Shown here in pieces: positions 1 to 9,191 of a stretch of DNA of 64,000 nt. Numbering within the stretch: position 1 is the first letter of the stretch; each line of letters opens with the position of its first letter. The position numbers and the translations under genes were made by a program. The notes beneath the pieces are model-generated. The model ran no database searches and was not told the origin of the DNA. It saw only the letters and a list, made by a program, of their open reading frames with translations. Source of the DNA: Streptomyces sp. ICC1 (GTDB lineage Bacteria; Actinomycetota; Actinomycetes; Streptomycetales; Streptomycetaceae); the NCBI RefSeq assembly GCF_003287935.1, contig NZ_CP030287.1, forward strand, positions 5,163,022 through 5,227,021. Reading direction: 5' to 3'.

Positions 1-166
1 TCCGCCATCAGTTCGAGAAATCAGTTCCCAGAGAAACCGCGGGTGTTGAACCGTCCCGACGCGCCGGCCGTGCCGTTGACAGGGGGGATCAGCGCCACCG
101 TCCCCCCACACGGAGGTTGTTTTGTCCGTCGTCCCCACCGCACCCGCGTCCCAAGGAGGGTCCCCC

Positions 167-532
167 GTGACCGCCGAAACAGCGCCGCCCCCGGGCAGCG
201 CGGAAGCGCCGCCGGCGACCCCCGCGGCCGAAGAGTTCGTACGCGTCCAGCAGAGCGCGGAGTTCGCCGAACTGCGCCGCGCCCAGCGCTCCTTCGCCTT
301 CCCGCTCACCGTGGCGTTCATCGCCTGGTACCTGCTCTACGTCCTGCTCTCCAGCTATGCGGGCGGCTTCATGGGGACGAAGCTCTTCGGCAACATCAAC
401 GTCGCCCTCGTCCTGGGCCTCGCCCAGTTCGCGACGACCTTCCTCATCGCCTGGCTGTACTCGCGCCACGCCGCGTCCAAGCTCGACCCCAGGGCCTCGG
501 CCATCAAGGCGCGGATGGAGGCCGGAGCATGA
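167..532 (+). CDS. DUF485 family inner-membrane protein, partner of the acetate symporter
   Basis: Small integral membrane protein of the DUF485 family, usually encoded just before an ActP-type solute symporter; its molecular role is unknown. A Pro/Ala-rich cytoplasmic N-terminus is followed by a segment rich in E, F and R, then two hydrophobic helices (around FPLTVAFIAWYLLYVLL and VLGLAQFATTFLIAWLY) and a short basic tail. I chose the GTG at 167 because AAGGAGGG sits 6 nt upstream. A TTG at 122 in the same frame would add 15 residues and has only a poorly spaced GGAGGT. The stop overlaps the symporter start (ATGA), so the two are probably translationally coupled. Confidence 0.85.
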   Translation: MTAETAPPPGSAEAPPATPAAEEFVRVQQSAEFAELRRAQRSFAFPLTVAFIAWYLLYVLLSSYAGGFMGTKLFGNINVALVLGLAQFATTFLIAWLYSRHAASKLDPRASAIKARMEAGA

Positions 533-2184
533 GCGCCCCGCTCCTGGTGGCCGCGGGCACGGCGGCCACGGCGGGCACGACCGTCGCCGCGGGCGCCTCC
601 GACCACCGCCCGCTGATCATCACCCTGTTCGGCCTGTTCGTCGTCGCCACCCTGGCCATCACGATCTGGGCCGGCCGTCAGACCAAGGACGCCGCCGACT
701 TCTACGCGGGCGGCCGCCAGTTCACCGGTTTCCAGAACGGGCTGGCCATCTCCGGCGACTACATGTCCGCCGCGTCCTTCCTCGGCATCGCCGGAGCCAT
801 CGCGCTCTTCGGCTACGACGGCTTCCTCTACTCGATCGGCTTCCTCGTCGCCTGGCTGGTCGCACTGCTCCTCGTCGCCGAGCCGCTGCGCAACTCCGGC
901 CGCTACACGATGGGCGACGTGCTCGCGTACCGGATGCGCCAGCGCCCCGTGCGCACCGCGGCCGGCACCTCCACGATCGTCGTCTCGATCTTCTACCTGC
1001 TCGCCCAGATGGCCGGCGCCGGCGTGCTCGTCTCGCTGCTCCTCGGCATCACCAGCGACCTCGGCAAGGTCGTGATCGTCTCGCTGGTCGGCGTCCTGAT
1101 GATCCTCTACGTGACCATCGGCGGGATGAAGGGCACCACCTGGGTCCAGATGATCAAGGCCGTGCTGCTCATCGCGGGCACCCTGCTGATCACCTTCCTG
1201 GTGCTGGTCAAGTTCAACTTCAACATCTCCGACCTGCTCGGCAAGGCCGCCGACAACAGCGGGCAGGGCGTGAAGTTCCTGGAGCCGGGCCTGAAGTACG
1301 GCAAGGACTCGATCACGAAGCTGGACTTCATCTCGCTCGGCCTCGCCCTGGTCCTGGGCACCGCCGGCCTGCCGCACATCTTGATCCGCTTCTACACGGT
1401 TCCCACGGCCAAGGCCGCCCGCAAGTCCGTGAACTGGGCCATCGGCATCATCGGCGCCTTCTACCTGATGACGATCGTCCTCGGCTTCGGCGCCGCGGCC
1501 CTGCTCGACCGGGCCGAGATCATCACGTCCAACAAGGCGGGGACCACGGCGGCCCCGCTGCTCGCCCAGGAGATCGGCGGCGGCGCCGACTCCACGGGCG
1601 GCGCGATCCTGCTCGCCGTGATCTCCGCGGTGGCCTTCGCGACGATCCTCGCGGTCGTCGCGGGCCTGACGCTGGCCTCCTCCTCGTCCTTCGCCCACGA
1701 CATCTACGTGAACGTGATCCGCAAGGGCAAGGCGACCGAGAAGGAGGAGGTGCGGGCGGCCCGCTGGTCCACCGTGGTCATCGGCGCCGTCGCCATCGGC
1801 CTCGGCGCCCTGGCCCGCGACCTCAACGTCGCCGGCCTCGTCGCCCTCGCCTTCGCGGTGGCGGCCTCCGCCAATCTGCCGACGATCCTCTACAGCCTCT
1901 TCTGGAAGCGCTTCACCACCCAGGGGGCCCTGTGGTCCATCTACGGAGGCCTGGTCTCCTCGGTCGTCCTGGTGCTCTTCTCCCCCGTCGTCTCCGGGAA
2001 GCCCACCTCGATGTTCAAGGGCGCCGACTTCTACTGGTTCCCGCTGGAGAACCCCGGCATCATCTCCATCCCGCTCGGCTTCCTGCTGGGATGGCTGGGA
2101 ACCGTGCTCTCCAAGGAGAAGGCCGACCCCCAGAAGTTCGCGGAGCTCGAGGTCCGGTCACTGACCGGGACCGGCGCCCACTGA
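529..2184 (+). CDS. actP: Cation:acetate symporter (ActP/MctC-like, SSS family)
   Basis: 551-residue sodium:solute symporter with about 13 hydrophobic helices. The opening region (HRPLIITLFGLFVVATLAITI then AGRQTKDAADFYAGGRQ) is characteristic of the ActP/MctC branch, which takes up acetate and related short monocarboxylates. The N-terminus is short, Ala/Thr-rich and may be a signal-like segment. A longer open frame upstream of 529 is a shadow of the DUF485 gene. Coupling to DUF485 by a 4-nt overlap is the usual arrangement. Substrate is inferred from family only. A strong hairpin follows 33 nt after the stop. Confidence 0.9.
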   Translation: MSAPLLVAAGTAATAGTTVAAGASDHRPLIITLFGLFVVATLAITIWAGRQTKDAADFYAGGRQFTGFQNGLAISGDYMSAASFLGIAGAIALFGYDGFLYSIGFLVAWLVALLLVAEPLRNSGRYTMGDVLAYRMRQRPVRTAAGTSTIVVSIFYLLAQMAGAGVLVSLLLGITSDLGKVVIVSLVGVLMILYVTIGGMKGTTWVQMIKAVLLIAGTLLITFLVLVKFNFNISDLLGKAADNSGQGVKFLEPGLKYGKDSITKLDFISLGLALVLGTAGLPHILIRFYTVPTAKAARKSVNWAIGIIGAFYLMTIVLGFGAAALLDRAEIITSNKAGTTAAPLLAQEIGGGADSTGGAILLAVISAVAFATILAVVAGLTLASSSSFAHDIYVNVIRKGKATEKEEVRAARWSTVVIGAVAIGLGALARDLNVAGLVALAFAVAASANLPTILYSLFWKRFTTQGALWSIYGGLVSSVVLVLFSPVVSGKPTSMFKGADFYWFPLENPGIISIPLGFLLGWLGTVLSKEKADPQKFAELEVRSLTGTGAH

Positions 2185-2217
2185 CATACTGCGCCCGAGC
2201 GAAATGATCCGAACACC

Positions 2218-2259
2218 GAGCGTGGCCGTGTCGTACATCCCTACGACGCGGCCACGCTC
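2218..2259 (+). terminator. Hairpin terminator after the symporter gene
   Basis: Arms 2218-2235 and 2242-2259 form an 18-bp stem with one G.T wobble and a 6-nt loop. It separates the symporter operon from moaA. Confidence 0.8.
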
Positions 2260-2379
2260 CGTCTCGTTCTTTCGGGCACCCCTACGCGCCAGGGCCGTCG
2301 CGTAGGCTCGGATATAGCGCGAGTGCTCTACCCGAAGCATCGCGAACCTCTACAAACCGGACAGGGGAGGGGGCCCACA

Positions 2380-3369
2380 GTGCTTCTCGACACCTACGGC
2401 CGCGTGGCCACGGACCTGCGCGTCTCGCTCACCGACCGGTGCAATCTGCGCTGCACCTACTGCATGCCCGAAGAGGGCCTGCAGTGGCTCGGCAAGTCCG
2501 ACCTGCTCACCGACGACGAGATCGTCCGGCTGATCACCATCGCCGTCACGCGGCTCGGCATCGAAGAGGTCCGCTTCACCGGCGGCGAGCCCCTCCTGCG
2601 CCCCGGCATCGTCGGGATCGTGGAGCGCTGCGCGGCCCTGGAGCCCCGCCCCAAGATGTCGCTGACCACCAACGGCATCGGCCTCAAGCGCACCGCGCAG
2701 GCCCTCAAGGCCGCCGGCCTGGACCGGGTGAACGTTTCCCTGGACACCCTGCGGCCCGAGGTCTTCAAGACCCTCACCCGCCGCGACCGCCACAAGGACG
2801 TCATCGAGGGCATGGCCGCCGCCCGCGAGGCCGGCCTCACCCCCGTCAAGGTCAACGCCGTCCTCATGCCCGGACTCAACGACGACGAGGCCCCCGACCT
2901 GCTCGCCTGGGCCGTGGAGAACGAGTACGAGCTCCGCTTCATCGAGCAGATGCCGCTCGACGCCCAGCACGGCTGGAAGCGCGACGGCATGATCACCGCC
3001 GGGGACATCCTGGAATCCCTGCGCACCCGTTTCACGCTCACCGAGGAAGGGTCCGAGGAGCGCGGCTCCGCCCCGGCCGAGCGCTGGGTCGTGGACGGCG
3101 GCCCCGCCACCGTCGGGGTCATCGCGTCCGTCACCCGCCCGTTCTGCGGCGCCTGCGACCGTACGCGCCTGACGGCCGACGGCCAGATCCGCACGTGCCT
3201 GTTCGCCACCGAGGAGTCGGACCTGCGCGCGGCCCTGCGCTCGGACGCCCCCGACGAGGAGATCGCCCGCCTGTGGAAGGTGGCGATGTGGGGCAAGAAG
3301 GCCGGGTCCGGCCTCGACGACCCGACCTTCCTGCAGCCCGACCGCCCGATGTCGGCGATCGGCGGCTGA
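2380..3369 (+). CDS. moaA: GTP 3',8-cyclase MoaA (molybdenum cofactor biosynthesis)
   Basis: Radical SAM enzyme that, with MoaC, converts GTP to cyclic pyranopterin monophosphate. The protein is 329 residues from the GTG at 2380, the normal family length. The N-terminal SAM cluster is C21-x3-C25-x2-C28 (RCNLRCTYC). The C-terminal second cluster is in FCGACDRTRL followed by TCLF. The chain ends in the Gly-Gly tail (SAIGG) needed for activity in this family. A run of GGGGAGGGGG lies 6 nt upstream of this GTG; a GTG at 2323 would add 19 atypical residues. No other moa gene is nearby in the window. Confidence 0.95.
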   Translation: MLLDTYGRVATDLRVSLTDRCNLRCTYCMPEEGLQWLGKSDLLTDDEIVRLITIAVTRLGIEEVRFTGGEPLLRPGIVGIVERCAALEPRPKMSLTTNGIGLKRTAQALKAAGLDRVNVSLDTLRPEVFKTLTRRDRHKDVIEGMAAAREAGLTPVKVNAVLMPGLNDDEAPDLLAWAVENEYELRFIEQMPLDAQHGWKRDGMITAGDILESLRTRFTLTEEGSEERGSAPAERWVVDGGPATVGVIASVTRPFCGACDRTRLTADGQIRTCLFATEESDLRAALRSDAPDEEIARLWKVAMWGKKAGSGLDDPTFLQPDRPMSAIGG

Positions 3370-3393
3370 CCGCCCCCGCTCACGAACGACGGT

Positions 3394-3435
3394 CCCGAGG
3401 GCTCGCAGCCGCTACTGGCGCTGCGAGCCCTCGGG
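3394..3435. terminator. Bidirectional hairpin between moaA and the convergent small gene
   Basis: Perfect 16-bp stem (3394-3409 with 3420-3435) and a 10-nt loop. The stop codon of the minus-strand gene (3412-3414) lies inside the loop, so the hairpin doubles as the last codons of that gene. Confidence 0.85.
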
Positions 3436-3684
3436 CTGTACCCACTCGTCGAGCTTCACGACGTCCTTGAGGAAGCCGCGCACGCTCAGGAACTGGGACA
3501 GGCTCTCGCGGTGCTCCGCACACGCCAGCCAGGTCTTGCGGCGCTCGGGGGTGTGCAGCTTGGGGTTGTTCCACGCCAGGACCCAGGCGGCCGCGTCGCG
3601 GCAGCCCTTGGCGGAACAGGTGGGTGCGTCGTTCCCGGCGGAAGGCGTGCCGGCGGTGTCGAATGCGTCGTCAAGGGGAGTCAC
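3412..3684 (-). CDS. Conserved small protein with Cys/His pairs, function unknown
   Basis: 90-residue soluble protein I do not recognise by function. It has a Cys-x4-Cys pair (TCSAKGC) and a later CAEH, a spacing that could bind zinc, plus an aromatic region WVLAWNNPKLHT. There is no signal peptide or membrane segment. Start is a GTG at 3684 with only a weak upstream AGGGTTGAG. It is convergent with moaA and ends within the shared terminator hairpin. Codon use matches the neighbours, so it looks real rather than a shadow. Confidence 0.7.
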   Translation of the reverse strand: MTPLDDAFDTAGTPSAGNDAPTCSAKGCRDAAAWVLAWNNPKLHTPERRKTWLACAEHRESLSQFLSVRGFLKDVVKLDEWVQPEGSQRQ

Positions 3685-3820
3685 GGCTCAACCCTAAGAC
3701 GGAAAGGCGACGCCGAGCAGCCACGGGGGGAGCTGCCCGGCGTCGGTCCGTCGCTCCGACGGGGGATGCGGAGCGCGTAGGCAGTATGTCACGCAGGACC
3801 CGGTGCGGTGCACTGGAACT

Positions 3821-4153
3821 TCATGATTGATCTGAGCTTTTCTTGAGGTTTCCCTCACCCAGCGCGGGGTGCACCGGAGCCGGGATGAAGTGCGACGGCA
3901 GCGAGGGCGTCGACTCGCGCCCGGCGTTGGCGATGACCACCGCCACGTACGGCAGGAGGGCGCCCGCGACGAGCGTCACGACGGCCACGGGCCGCGACAC
4001 GTTCCACAGGACGACCGTGGCGATGACCGACAGGGTCCTGATCACCATCGAGATCACGTACCGGCGCTGGCGCCCCCGTACGTCCTCGTCGAGGCCCATG
4101 CGCGCCCCCGTGATCCGGAAGACCTCGGAACCGTTGCGCTTCGTCCGCACCAC
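3821..4153 (-). CDS. DUF3099 domain membrane protein
   Basis: About 110 residues from a GTG at 4153 (4150 is equally possible; no clear ribosome site). After a basic N-terminus with VFRITGARMGL, two hydrophobic helices follow (VIRTLSVIATVVLWNV and VAVVTLVAGALLPYVAVVIA), then a hydrophilic Pro-rich tail. This matches actinobacterial DUF3099 proteins, whose role is unknown. The longer open frame reaching 4711 is not supported by codon use or content. Confidence 0.75.
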   Translation of the reverse strand: MVRTKRNGSEVFRITGARMGLDEDVRGRQRRYVISMVIRTLSVIATVVLWNVSRPVAVVTLVAGALLPYVAVVIANAGRESTPSLPSHFIPAPVHPALGEGNLKKSSDQS

Positions 4154-4330
4154 AACCCACCACCCGATCGCCCCCGGACACTCCCCGGCCCGGACGCTTC
4201 CACCGTACGCCGCCCGCCCGCGACCGGGCAGAGGGGGTGTCCCCCGAATGGAGCTGTCCGAAATGCGGGCTGGGCCGTACGGGTCGAGACTGGGCCCACA
4301 TGCGCACAACGCGCCAGGAGGAGGCTCGAC

Positions 4331-4609
4331 ATGGGTTGGTTGTGGGCGATCATCGTCGGTTTTGTGCTGGGCCTGATAGCCCGGGCGATCCTGCCGGGCA
4401 AGCAGCACCAGCCCCTGTGGCTGACCACCGTCTTCGGCATCATCGGCGCCGTGCTCGGCAACGCGGTGGCCACGTGGATCGGCGTCAACGAGACCAGGGG
4501 CATCGACTGGATCCGGCACTTGCTGCAGCTTGCCGGAGCCGTCGTGATCGTCGGCCTCGGCGACCTGGTGTACAGCTCGCTCCGCGGCAACAAGCGGCAG
4601 ATGACCTAG
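4331..4609 (+). CDS. GlsB/YeaQ/YmgE family stress-response membrane protein
   Basis: 92-residue membrane protein with three Gly-rich hydrophobic helices. The start MGWLWAIIVGFVLGLIAR and the central TTVFGIIGAVLG are family hallmarks. Members are often induced by stress in other bacteria, but no biochemical activity is established. AGGAGGAG is placed 7 nt before the ATG. The gene is divergent from the DUF3099 gene and convergent with tyrS. Its TAG stop begins a small hairpin (4609-4616 with 4628-4635). Confidence 0.85.
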   Translation: MGWLWAIIVGFVLGLIARAILPGKQHQPLWLTTVFGIIGAVLGNAVATWIGVNETRGIDWIRHLLQLAGAVVIVGLGDLVYSSLRGNKRQMT

Positions 4610-4635
4610 TGCTGTGACCTTTCCGGCCACAGCAC
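4606..4635 (+). repeat. Stop-codon-linked repeat CTAGTGCTGTGACC with small hairpin
   Basis: The 14 nt 4606-4619 include the TAG stop of the preceding gene. The identical 14 nt occur on the minus strand at 25331-25344, where TAG is the oxyR stop. Here the repeat continues into a short hairpin (arms 4609-4616 and 4628-4635). It looks like a dispersed 3'-end element. Confidence 0.6.
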
Positions 4636-4660
4636 CAGCCGGACCTCGACGGAACGGACC

Positions 4661-4711
4661 ATGACGGAGGGGCCGGCCCGGACGCACTGTCCGAACCGGC
4701 CCCTCCGTCAT
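4661..4711. terminator. Bidirectional terminator between GlsB-like gene and tyrS
   Basis: Perfect 16-bp outer stem (4661-4676 with 4696-4711) plus a 5-bp inner stem within the 19-nt loop, between convergent genes. Confidence 0.85.
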
Positions 4712-4727
4712 GCGCGTGCGGTCCCGG

Positions 4728-5993
4728 CTAGCCGGTGACCTCGACCGCGGCCAGGTTCTTCTTGCCGCGGCGCAGCACCAGCCAGCGCCCGTGCAGCAGG
4801 TCCTCCTTGGCGGGGACCGCGTCCTCGGCGGTGACCTTCGCGTTGTTCACGTAGGCACCGCCCTCCTTCACGGTCCGGCGGCCCGCCGACTTGCTGGCGA
4901 CCAGGCCGGTCTCCACGAGGAGGTCCACGACCAGGCCCGGCTCGGAGACCTGCGCGTGCGGCAGCTCGGACAGGGCCGCGGCCAGCGTGGCCTCGTCCAG
5001 CTCCGCCAGATCGCCCTGGCCGAACAGCGCCTTGGACGCCGCGATGACGGCCGCGCACTGGTCCGCGCCGTGCACCAGCGTGGTCAGCTCCTCCGCGAGC
5101 GCCCGCTGCGCGGCACGCGCCTGAGGCCGCTCGGCGGTCTGCGCCTCCAGCGCTTCCAGCTCCTCACGGGACTGGAAGGACAGGATGCGCATGTAGGTGG
5201 AGACGTCCCGGTCGTCCACGTTCAGCCAGAACTGGTAGAAGGCGTACGGGGTGGTCATCTCCGGGTCCAGCCAGACGGCGCCGCTCTCGGACTTGCCGAA
5301 CTTGGTGCCGTCCGCCTTGACCATGAGCGGGGTCGCGATGGCGTGGACGTGTGCGTCCGGCTCCACGCGGTGGATCAGGTCGAGACCGGCCGTCAGGTTG
5401 CCCCACTGGTCGGACCCGCCCTGCTGCAGCACGCAGCCGTGGCGCCGGTACAGCTCCAGGAAGTCCATGCCCTGGAGCAACTGGTAGCTGAACTCCGTGT
5501 AGCTGATGCCCTGGTCGGACTCCAGCCGCTTGGCGACCGAGTCCTTCGTCAGCATCTTGTTGACACGGAAGTGCTTGCCGATGTCCCGGAGGAACTCGAT
5601 GGCGGACATGCCCGCCGTCCAGTCCAGGTTGTTCACCATGAGCGCCGCGTTCTCGCCCTCGAAGGACAGGAACGGCTCGATCTGCGTGCGCAGGCGCGTC
5701 ACCCAGTTCGCGACGGTCTCCGGGTCGTTCAAGGTGCGCTCGGCGGTCGGCCGCGGGTCACCGATCTGCCCGGTGGCCCCGCCGACCAGCGCCAGCGGGC
5801 GGTGGCCCGCCTGCTGGAGCCGCCGCACGGTCAGCACCTGCACCAGGTGCCCCACGTGCAGCGAGGCGGCCGTCGGGTCGAAGCCGCAATAGAACGTGAC
5901 GGGACCGTCCGCGAAGGCCTTGCGCAGCGCTTCTTCATCGGTGGACTGGGCGAAGAGCCCGCGCCACTTCAGTTCGTCGACGATGTCCGTCAC
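4728..5993 (-). CDS. tyrS: Tyrosyl-tRNA synthetase
   Basis: 421-residue class I aminoacyl-tRNA synthetase that charges tRNA-Tyr. The HIGH-type motif is HVGH (46-49) within [12 protein letters not shown]. The KMSKS-type loop is KFGKS (231-235). The tyrosine/ATP pocket sequence GSDQWGN is at about 193-199. A C-terminal S4-like RNA-binding region (about 350-415) ends in [10 protein letters not shown]. Start is a GTG preceded by AAGGAG. The roughly 90 nt upstream are too short for a T-box leader, so no attenuation element is visible. Confidence 0.97.
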   Translation of the reverse strand: MTDIVDELKWRGLFAQSTDEEALRKAFADGPVTFYCGFDPTAASLHVGHLVQVLTVRRLQQAGHRPLALVGGATGQIGDPRPTAERTLNDPETVANWVTRLRTQIEPFLSFEGENAALMVNNLDWTAGMSAIEFLRDIGKHFRVNKMLTKDSVAKRLESDQGISYTEFSYQLLQGMDFLELYRRHGCVLQQGGSDQWGNLTAGLDLIHRVEPDAHVHAIATPLMVKADGTKFGKSESGAVWLDPEMTTPYAFYQFWLNVDDRDVSTYMRILSFQSREELEALEAQTAERPQARAAQRALAEELTTLVHGADQCAAVIAASKALFGQGDLAELDEATLAAALSELPHAQVSEPGLVVDLLVETGLVASKSAGRRTVKEGGAYVNNAKVTAEDAVPAKEDLLHGRWLVLRRGKKNLAAVEVTG

Positions 5994-6032
5994 GGTTCTG
6001 GGTCTCCTTGAAGAGGTGGAACAGAGAGCTGA

Positions 6033-6064
6033 GGGGTTCCCCGCCAGTCTAGGCGGGGAACCCC
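6033..6064 (-). terminator. Terminator of the tldD-tldE operon
   Basis: Perfect 13-bp stem (6033-6045 with 6052-6064) with a 6-nt loop, just downstream of the TldE gene and upstream of tyrS on the minus strand. Confidence 0.8.
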
Positions 6065-6086
6065 CGGACCTCTGACGTTTTGTTGA

Positions 6087-7487
6087 TCAAACTCCCTTGC
6101 TGACCGAACTCATGTTGAAGTCCGGGATCCGCAGGGCCGGCATCGCGGCCCGGGTGAACCAGTCGTTCCACTCGCGCGGCAGGGTCTTCTCGGTCCGGCC
6201 GGCCTCCGAGGCCCGCGACAACAGGTCCACGGGGGACTCGTTGAACCGGAAGTTGTTGACCTCTCCGACGACTTGCCCGTCCTCCACCAGATAGACGCCG
6301 TCCCGGGTCAGACCCGTGAGCAGCAGCGTGGCCGGGTCCACCTCGCGGATGTACCACAGGCAGGTCAGCAGCAGCCCCCGCCCGGTCGCGGCCACCATCT
6401 CCTCCAGGGACTTCTCGCCGCCCCCGTCCAGGATCAGGTTCCCGAACGACGGGGACACCGGCAGCCCCGTCAGCTCCGCGCTGTGCCGGGTCGTGGTCAG
6501 CCGGGCCAGCTCACCGTCCTTGATCCACTCGGTCGCCGGGACCGGCAGGCCGTTGTCGAAGACGGACGCGTCGTCGCCGGAGCTGTGCGCGATCACGAAC
6601 GGCGCGGACTCCAGGCCCGGCGCGTTCGGGTCGCTGCGCAGCGTCAGCGGCAGCGCGGAGAGCCGCTCGCCGAGCCGGGTTCCGCCGCCGGGCTTGGAGA
6701 AGACCGTCCGGCCCTCCACCGCGTCCCGGGCCGCCGCCGACCACATCTGGTAGATCAGCAGGTCGGCCACGGCCGTGGGCGGCAGCAGCGTCTCGTACCG
6801 CCCGGCGGGCAGGTCGATCTTCCGCTCCGCCCAGCCGAGCCGCACGGCCAGCTCCGCGTCCAGCACGGTCGGGTCCACGTCCTTGAAGTCCCGCGTCGCG
6901 CGCCCCGCCCACGCGGAGCGCAGCCGGTCCGGGGACTTGGCGTTGAGCTCCAGGGTGCCGTTGGGCTGGTCGTGGCGCAGGCGCAGCCCCGTGGAGGTGC
7001 CGACGTACGTGGACACCAGCTCGTGGTTGGCGAAGCCGTAGAGCTCGCGGCCGCCCGCGCGGGCCCGGGCGAAGGCCTCGCCGAGGGCCGGGGCGAAGTC
7101 GGCGAAGACCGCCGAGGAGGTCTCGCCCGGCGCGTCCGTGAAGTCCGGGGACGACGGGGTGCCGGTGACCAGCGGCTGCGCGTCCTCCGCCGGGCCGGCG
7201 CCGCGGGCGGCCGCCTCGGCGGCCCGGACCAGCGGCTCCAGGTCGGCGGCCGTGACGGCGGAGCGCGAGACGACCCCCGAGGCCGTGCCCTCCTTGCCGT
7301 CGACGGTGGCGATGACCGTGAGGGTCCGGCCGCGCGTGACCCCGTTCGTGGTCAGGGCGTTGCCCGCCCAGCGCAGGTTCGCCGTCGACTGCTCGTCGGC
7401 GATGACGACGCAGCCGTCGGCGGTGGACAGTTCGAGGGCCCGCTCGACGATCTCGTGGGGCTTGGTGGTGCGCATCGACGAGCTCAT
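6087..7487 (-). CDS. tldE: TldE/PmbA-type metallopeptidase-related subunit
   Basis: 466-residue second member of the TldD/TldE pair. In E. coli the two form a heteromer that degrades or matures small peptides; TldE is the partner without the metal site. Consistent with that, no HExxxH is present here, while the family fold is recognisable. The start (MSSSMRTTKPHEIVERAL) overlaps the tldD stop in ATGA, so the pair is coupled. The substrate in this organism cannot be read from the sequence. Confidence 0.9.
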   Translation of the reverse strand: MSSSMRTTKPHEIVERALELSTADGCVVIADEQSTANLRWAGNALTTNGVTRGRTLTVIATVDGKEGTASGVVSRSAVTAADLEPLVRAAEAAARGAGPAEDAQPLVTGTPSSPDFTDAPGETSSAVFADFAPALGEAFARARAGGRELYGFANHELVSTYVGTSTGLRLRHDQPNGTLELNAKSPDRLRSAWAGRATRDFKDVDPTVLDAELAVRLGWAERKIDLPAGRYETLLPPTAVADLLIYQMWSAAARDAVEGRTVFSKPGGGTRLGERLSALPLTLRSDPNAPGLESAPFVIAHSSGDDASVFDNGLPVPATEWIKDGELARLTTTRHSAELTGLPVSPSFGNLILDGGGEKSLEEMVAATGRGLLLTCLWYIREVDPATLLLTGLTRDGVYLVEDGQVVGEVNNFRFNESPVDLLSRASEAGRTEKTLPREWNDWFTRAAMPALRIPDFNMSSVSKGV

Positions 7488-9007
7488 CGCCCGGCCTCCT
7501 GCGTGGTGTTCAGGATGTTCACGTCGCGGAACAGAGCGGAGGGGCAGCCGTGCGAGACGGCCGCGACCTGGCCCGGCTGGGCCTTCCCGCAGTTGAAGGC
7601 GCCGCCCAGGACGTAGGTCTGCGGACCGCCGACCTTCTCCATCGAGCCCCAGAACTCGGTGGTCGTGGCCTGGTAGGCCACGTCGCGCAGCTGCCCGGTC
7701 AGCTCGCCGTTCTCGATGCGGAAGAAGCGCTGCCCGGTGAACTGGAAGTTGTAGCGCTGCATGTCGATCGACCAGGAGCGGTCGCCGACCACGTAGATCC
7801 CGCGCTCCACCCCGCCGATCAGGTCCTCGGTCGAGAGCCCGCCCGGATCCGGCTGCAGCGAGACGTTCGCCATGCGCTGGACGGGCACGTGCCCGGGGGA
7901 GTCGGCGTAGGCGCAGCCGTTGGAGCGGCCGAGGCCGGTCAGCTTCGCGATCCGCCGGTCCGTCTGGTAGCCGGCCAGGGTGCCGTCCTTGACCAGGTCC
8001 CAGCTCTGCGCCTCGACGCCCTCGTCGTCGTAGCCGATGGTGGCCAGCCCGTGCTCGGCCGTCCGGTCGCCCGTCACGTTCATGATCGTGGAGCCGTAGG
8101 CGAGCTTGCCCAGCTGGTCGAAGGTGGCGAAGGAGGTCCCCGCGTACGCCGCCTCGTAGCCCAGCGCCCGGTCCAGCTCGGTGGCGTGGCCGATGGACTC
8201 GTGGATGGTGAGCCACAGGTTGGACGGGTCCACGACCAGGTCGTAGCGCCCGGCCTCGACGCTCGGCGCCCGCATCTTCTCGGCGAGCAGCCCGGGGATC
8301 CGCTCCAGCTCGGAGTTCCAGTCCCAGCCGGTGCCGGTCAGGTACTCCCAGCCGCGCCCGGCCGGCGGGGCGATGGTGCGCATGGAGTCGAACTCGCCGG
8401 TGGTGGCGTTCACGGCGACGGCGGTGAGCTGCGGGTGGACGCGCACCCGCTGCTGGGTGGTGGAGGTGCCCGCGGTGTCGGCGTAGAACTTGTTCTCGTG
8501 GACGGCCAGCAGCGAGGCGTCCACGTGGGCCACCCCGTCGGCCGCGAGCAGCCGCGCGCTGAAGTCGGCGAGCAGCGCCGCCTTCTCCGTGTCGGGCACG
8601 TCGAAGGGGTTCACGTCGTAGGCGGAGACCCAGGTCTTGTCCGCGTGCACCGGCTCGTCGGCGAGCTCGACCCGCTCGTCGGAGCCGGCGGCCTTGATCA
8701 CCTTGGCGGAGAGCTGGGCCATGGCCACGGCCTGCGAGGCCACCTTGGCGGCCCCGTCCATGGTCAGGTCCACTCCGGAGGCGAACCCCCAGCTGCCCCC
8801 GTGCACCACGCGGACCGCGTACCCGAGGTCGGTGGTGTCGGACCCGCCGGAGGGCTTGGCGTCCCGCAGCCGCCAGGAGGCGCTGCGGATCCGCTCCAGA
8901 CGGAAGTCGGCATGGTCGGCGCCCAGCGCGCGGGCCCGGGCGAGCGCCGCGTCGGCGAGCGCCCGCAAGGGCAGCGCGGTGAAGGCCGCGTCGATGGAAT
9001 GGGGCAC
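7484..9007 (-). CDS. tldD: TldD metallopeptidase
   Basis: 507-residue zinc peptidase of the TldD family. The metal-binding motif H269-E-x3-H274 (TIHESIGHATELDRALG) is intact, followed by the Glu-rich stretch typical of the active subunit. Start is GTG with GGGAGG 6 nt upstream. The gene is divergent from fabG and shares its intergenic region. Its best-known roles elsewhere are processing of microcin B17 and degradation of the CcdA antitoxin. No peptide precursor is visible next to it, so housekeeping proteolysis is the safer reading. Confidence 0.93.
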   Translation of the reverse strand: MPHSIDAAFTALPLRALADAALARARALGADHADFRLERIRSASWRLRDAKPSGGSDTTDLGYAVRVVHGGSWGFASGVDLTMDGAAKVASQAVAMAQLSAKVIKAAGSDERVELADEPVHADKTWVSAYDVNPFDVPDTEKAALLADFSARLLAADGVAHVDASLLAVHENKFYADTAGTSTTQQRVRVHPQLTAVAVNATTGEFDSMRTIAPPAGRGWEYLTGTGWDWNSELERIPGLLAEKMRAPSVEAGRYDLVVDPSNLWLTIHESIGHATELDRALGYEAAYAGTSFATFDQLGKLAYGSTIMNVTGDRTAEHGLATIGYDDEGVEAQSWDLVKDGTLAGYQTDRRIAKLTGLGRSNGCAYADSPGHVPVQRMANVSLQPDPGGLSTEDLIGGVERGIYVVGDRSWSIDMQRYNFQFTGQRFFRIENGELTGQLRDVAYQATTTEFWGSMEKVGGPQTYVLGGAFNCGKAQPGQVAAVSHGCPSALFRDVNILNTTQEAGR

Positions 9008-9066
9008 GGGGGTCCTCCCGGGGTCGGGGCAGATGGCACGATCATGTCGCTTCGCGGGTTGCCGTG

Positions 9067-9084
9067 CCTACATCTTTCTGTAGG
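9067..9084. promoter_or_regulatory. Inverted repeat in the tldD/fabG intergenic region
   Basis: CCTACA (9067-9072) and TGTAGG (9079-9084) are separated by 6 nt. A separate 10-bp palindrome ACCTATAGGT lies at 9145-9154, about 40 nt before fabG. Either could be an operator; the regulator is unknown. Confidence 0.4.
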
Positions 9085-9191
9085 GACTCGACAGAGCCCG
9101 TACCGAGGCGCTGTCGGAGCCCGATTCTCCGTATGGGGTGCATGACCTATAGGTTTTTGGTATTCAGACCGCTAGTCGAAAGGGTGATCCG

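Noticed and set aside
5994..6086. T-box leader upstream of tyrS
   Set aside because: The gap is only about 90 nt and is occupied by the terminator of the preceding operon.
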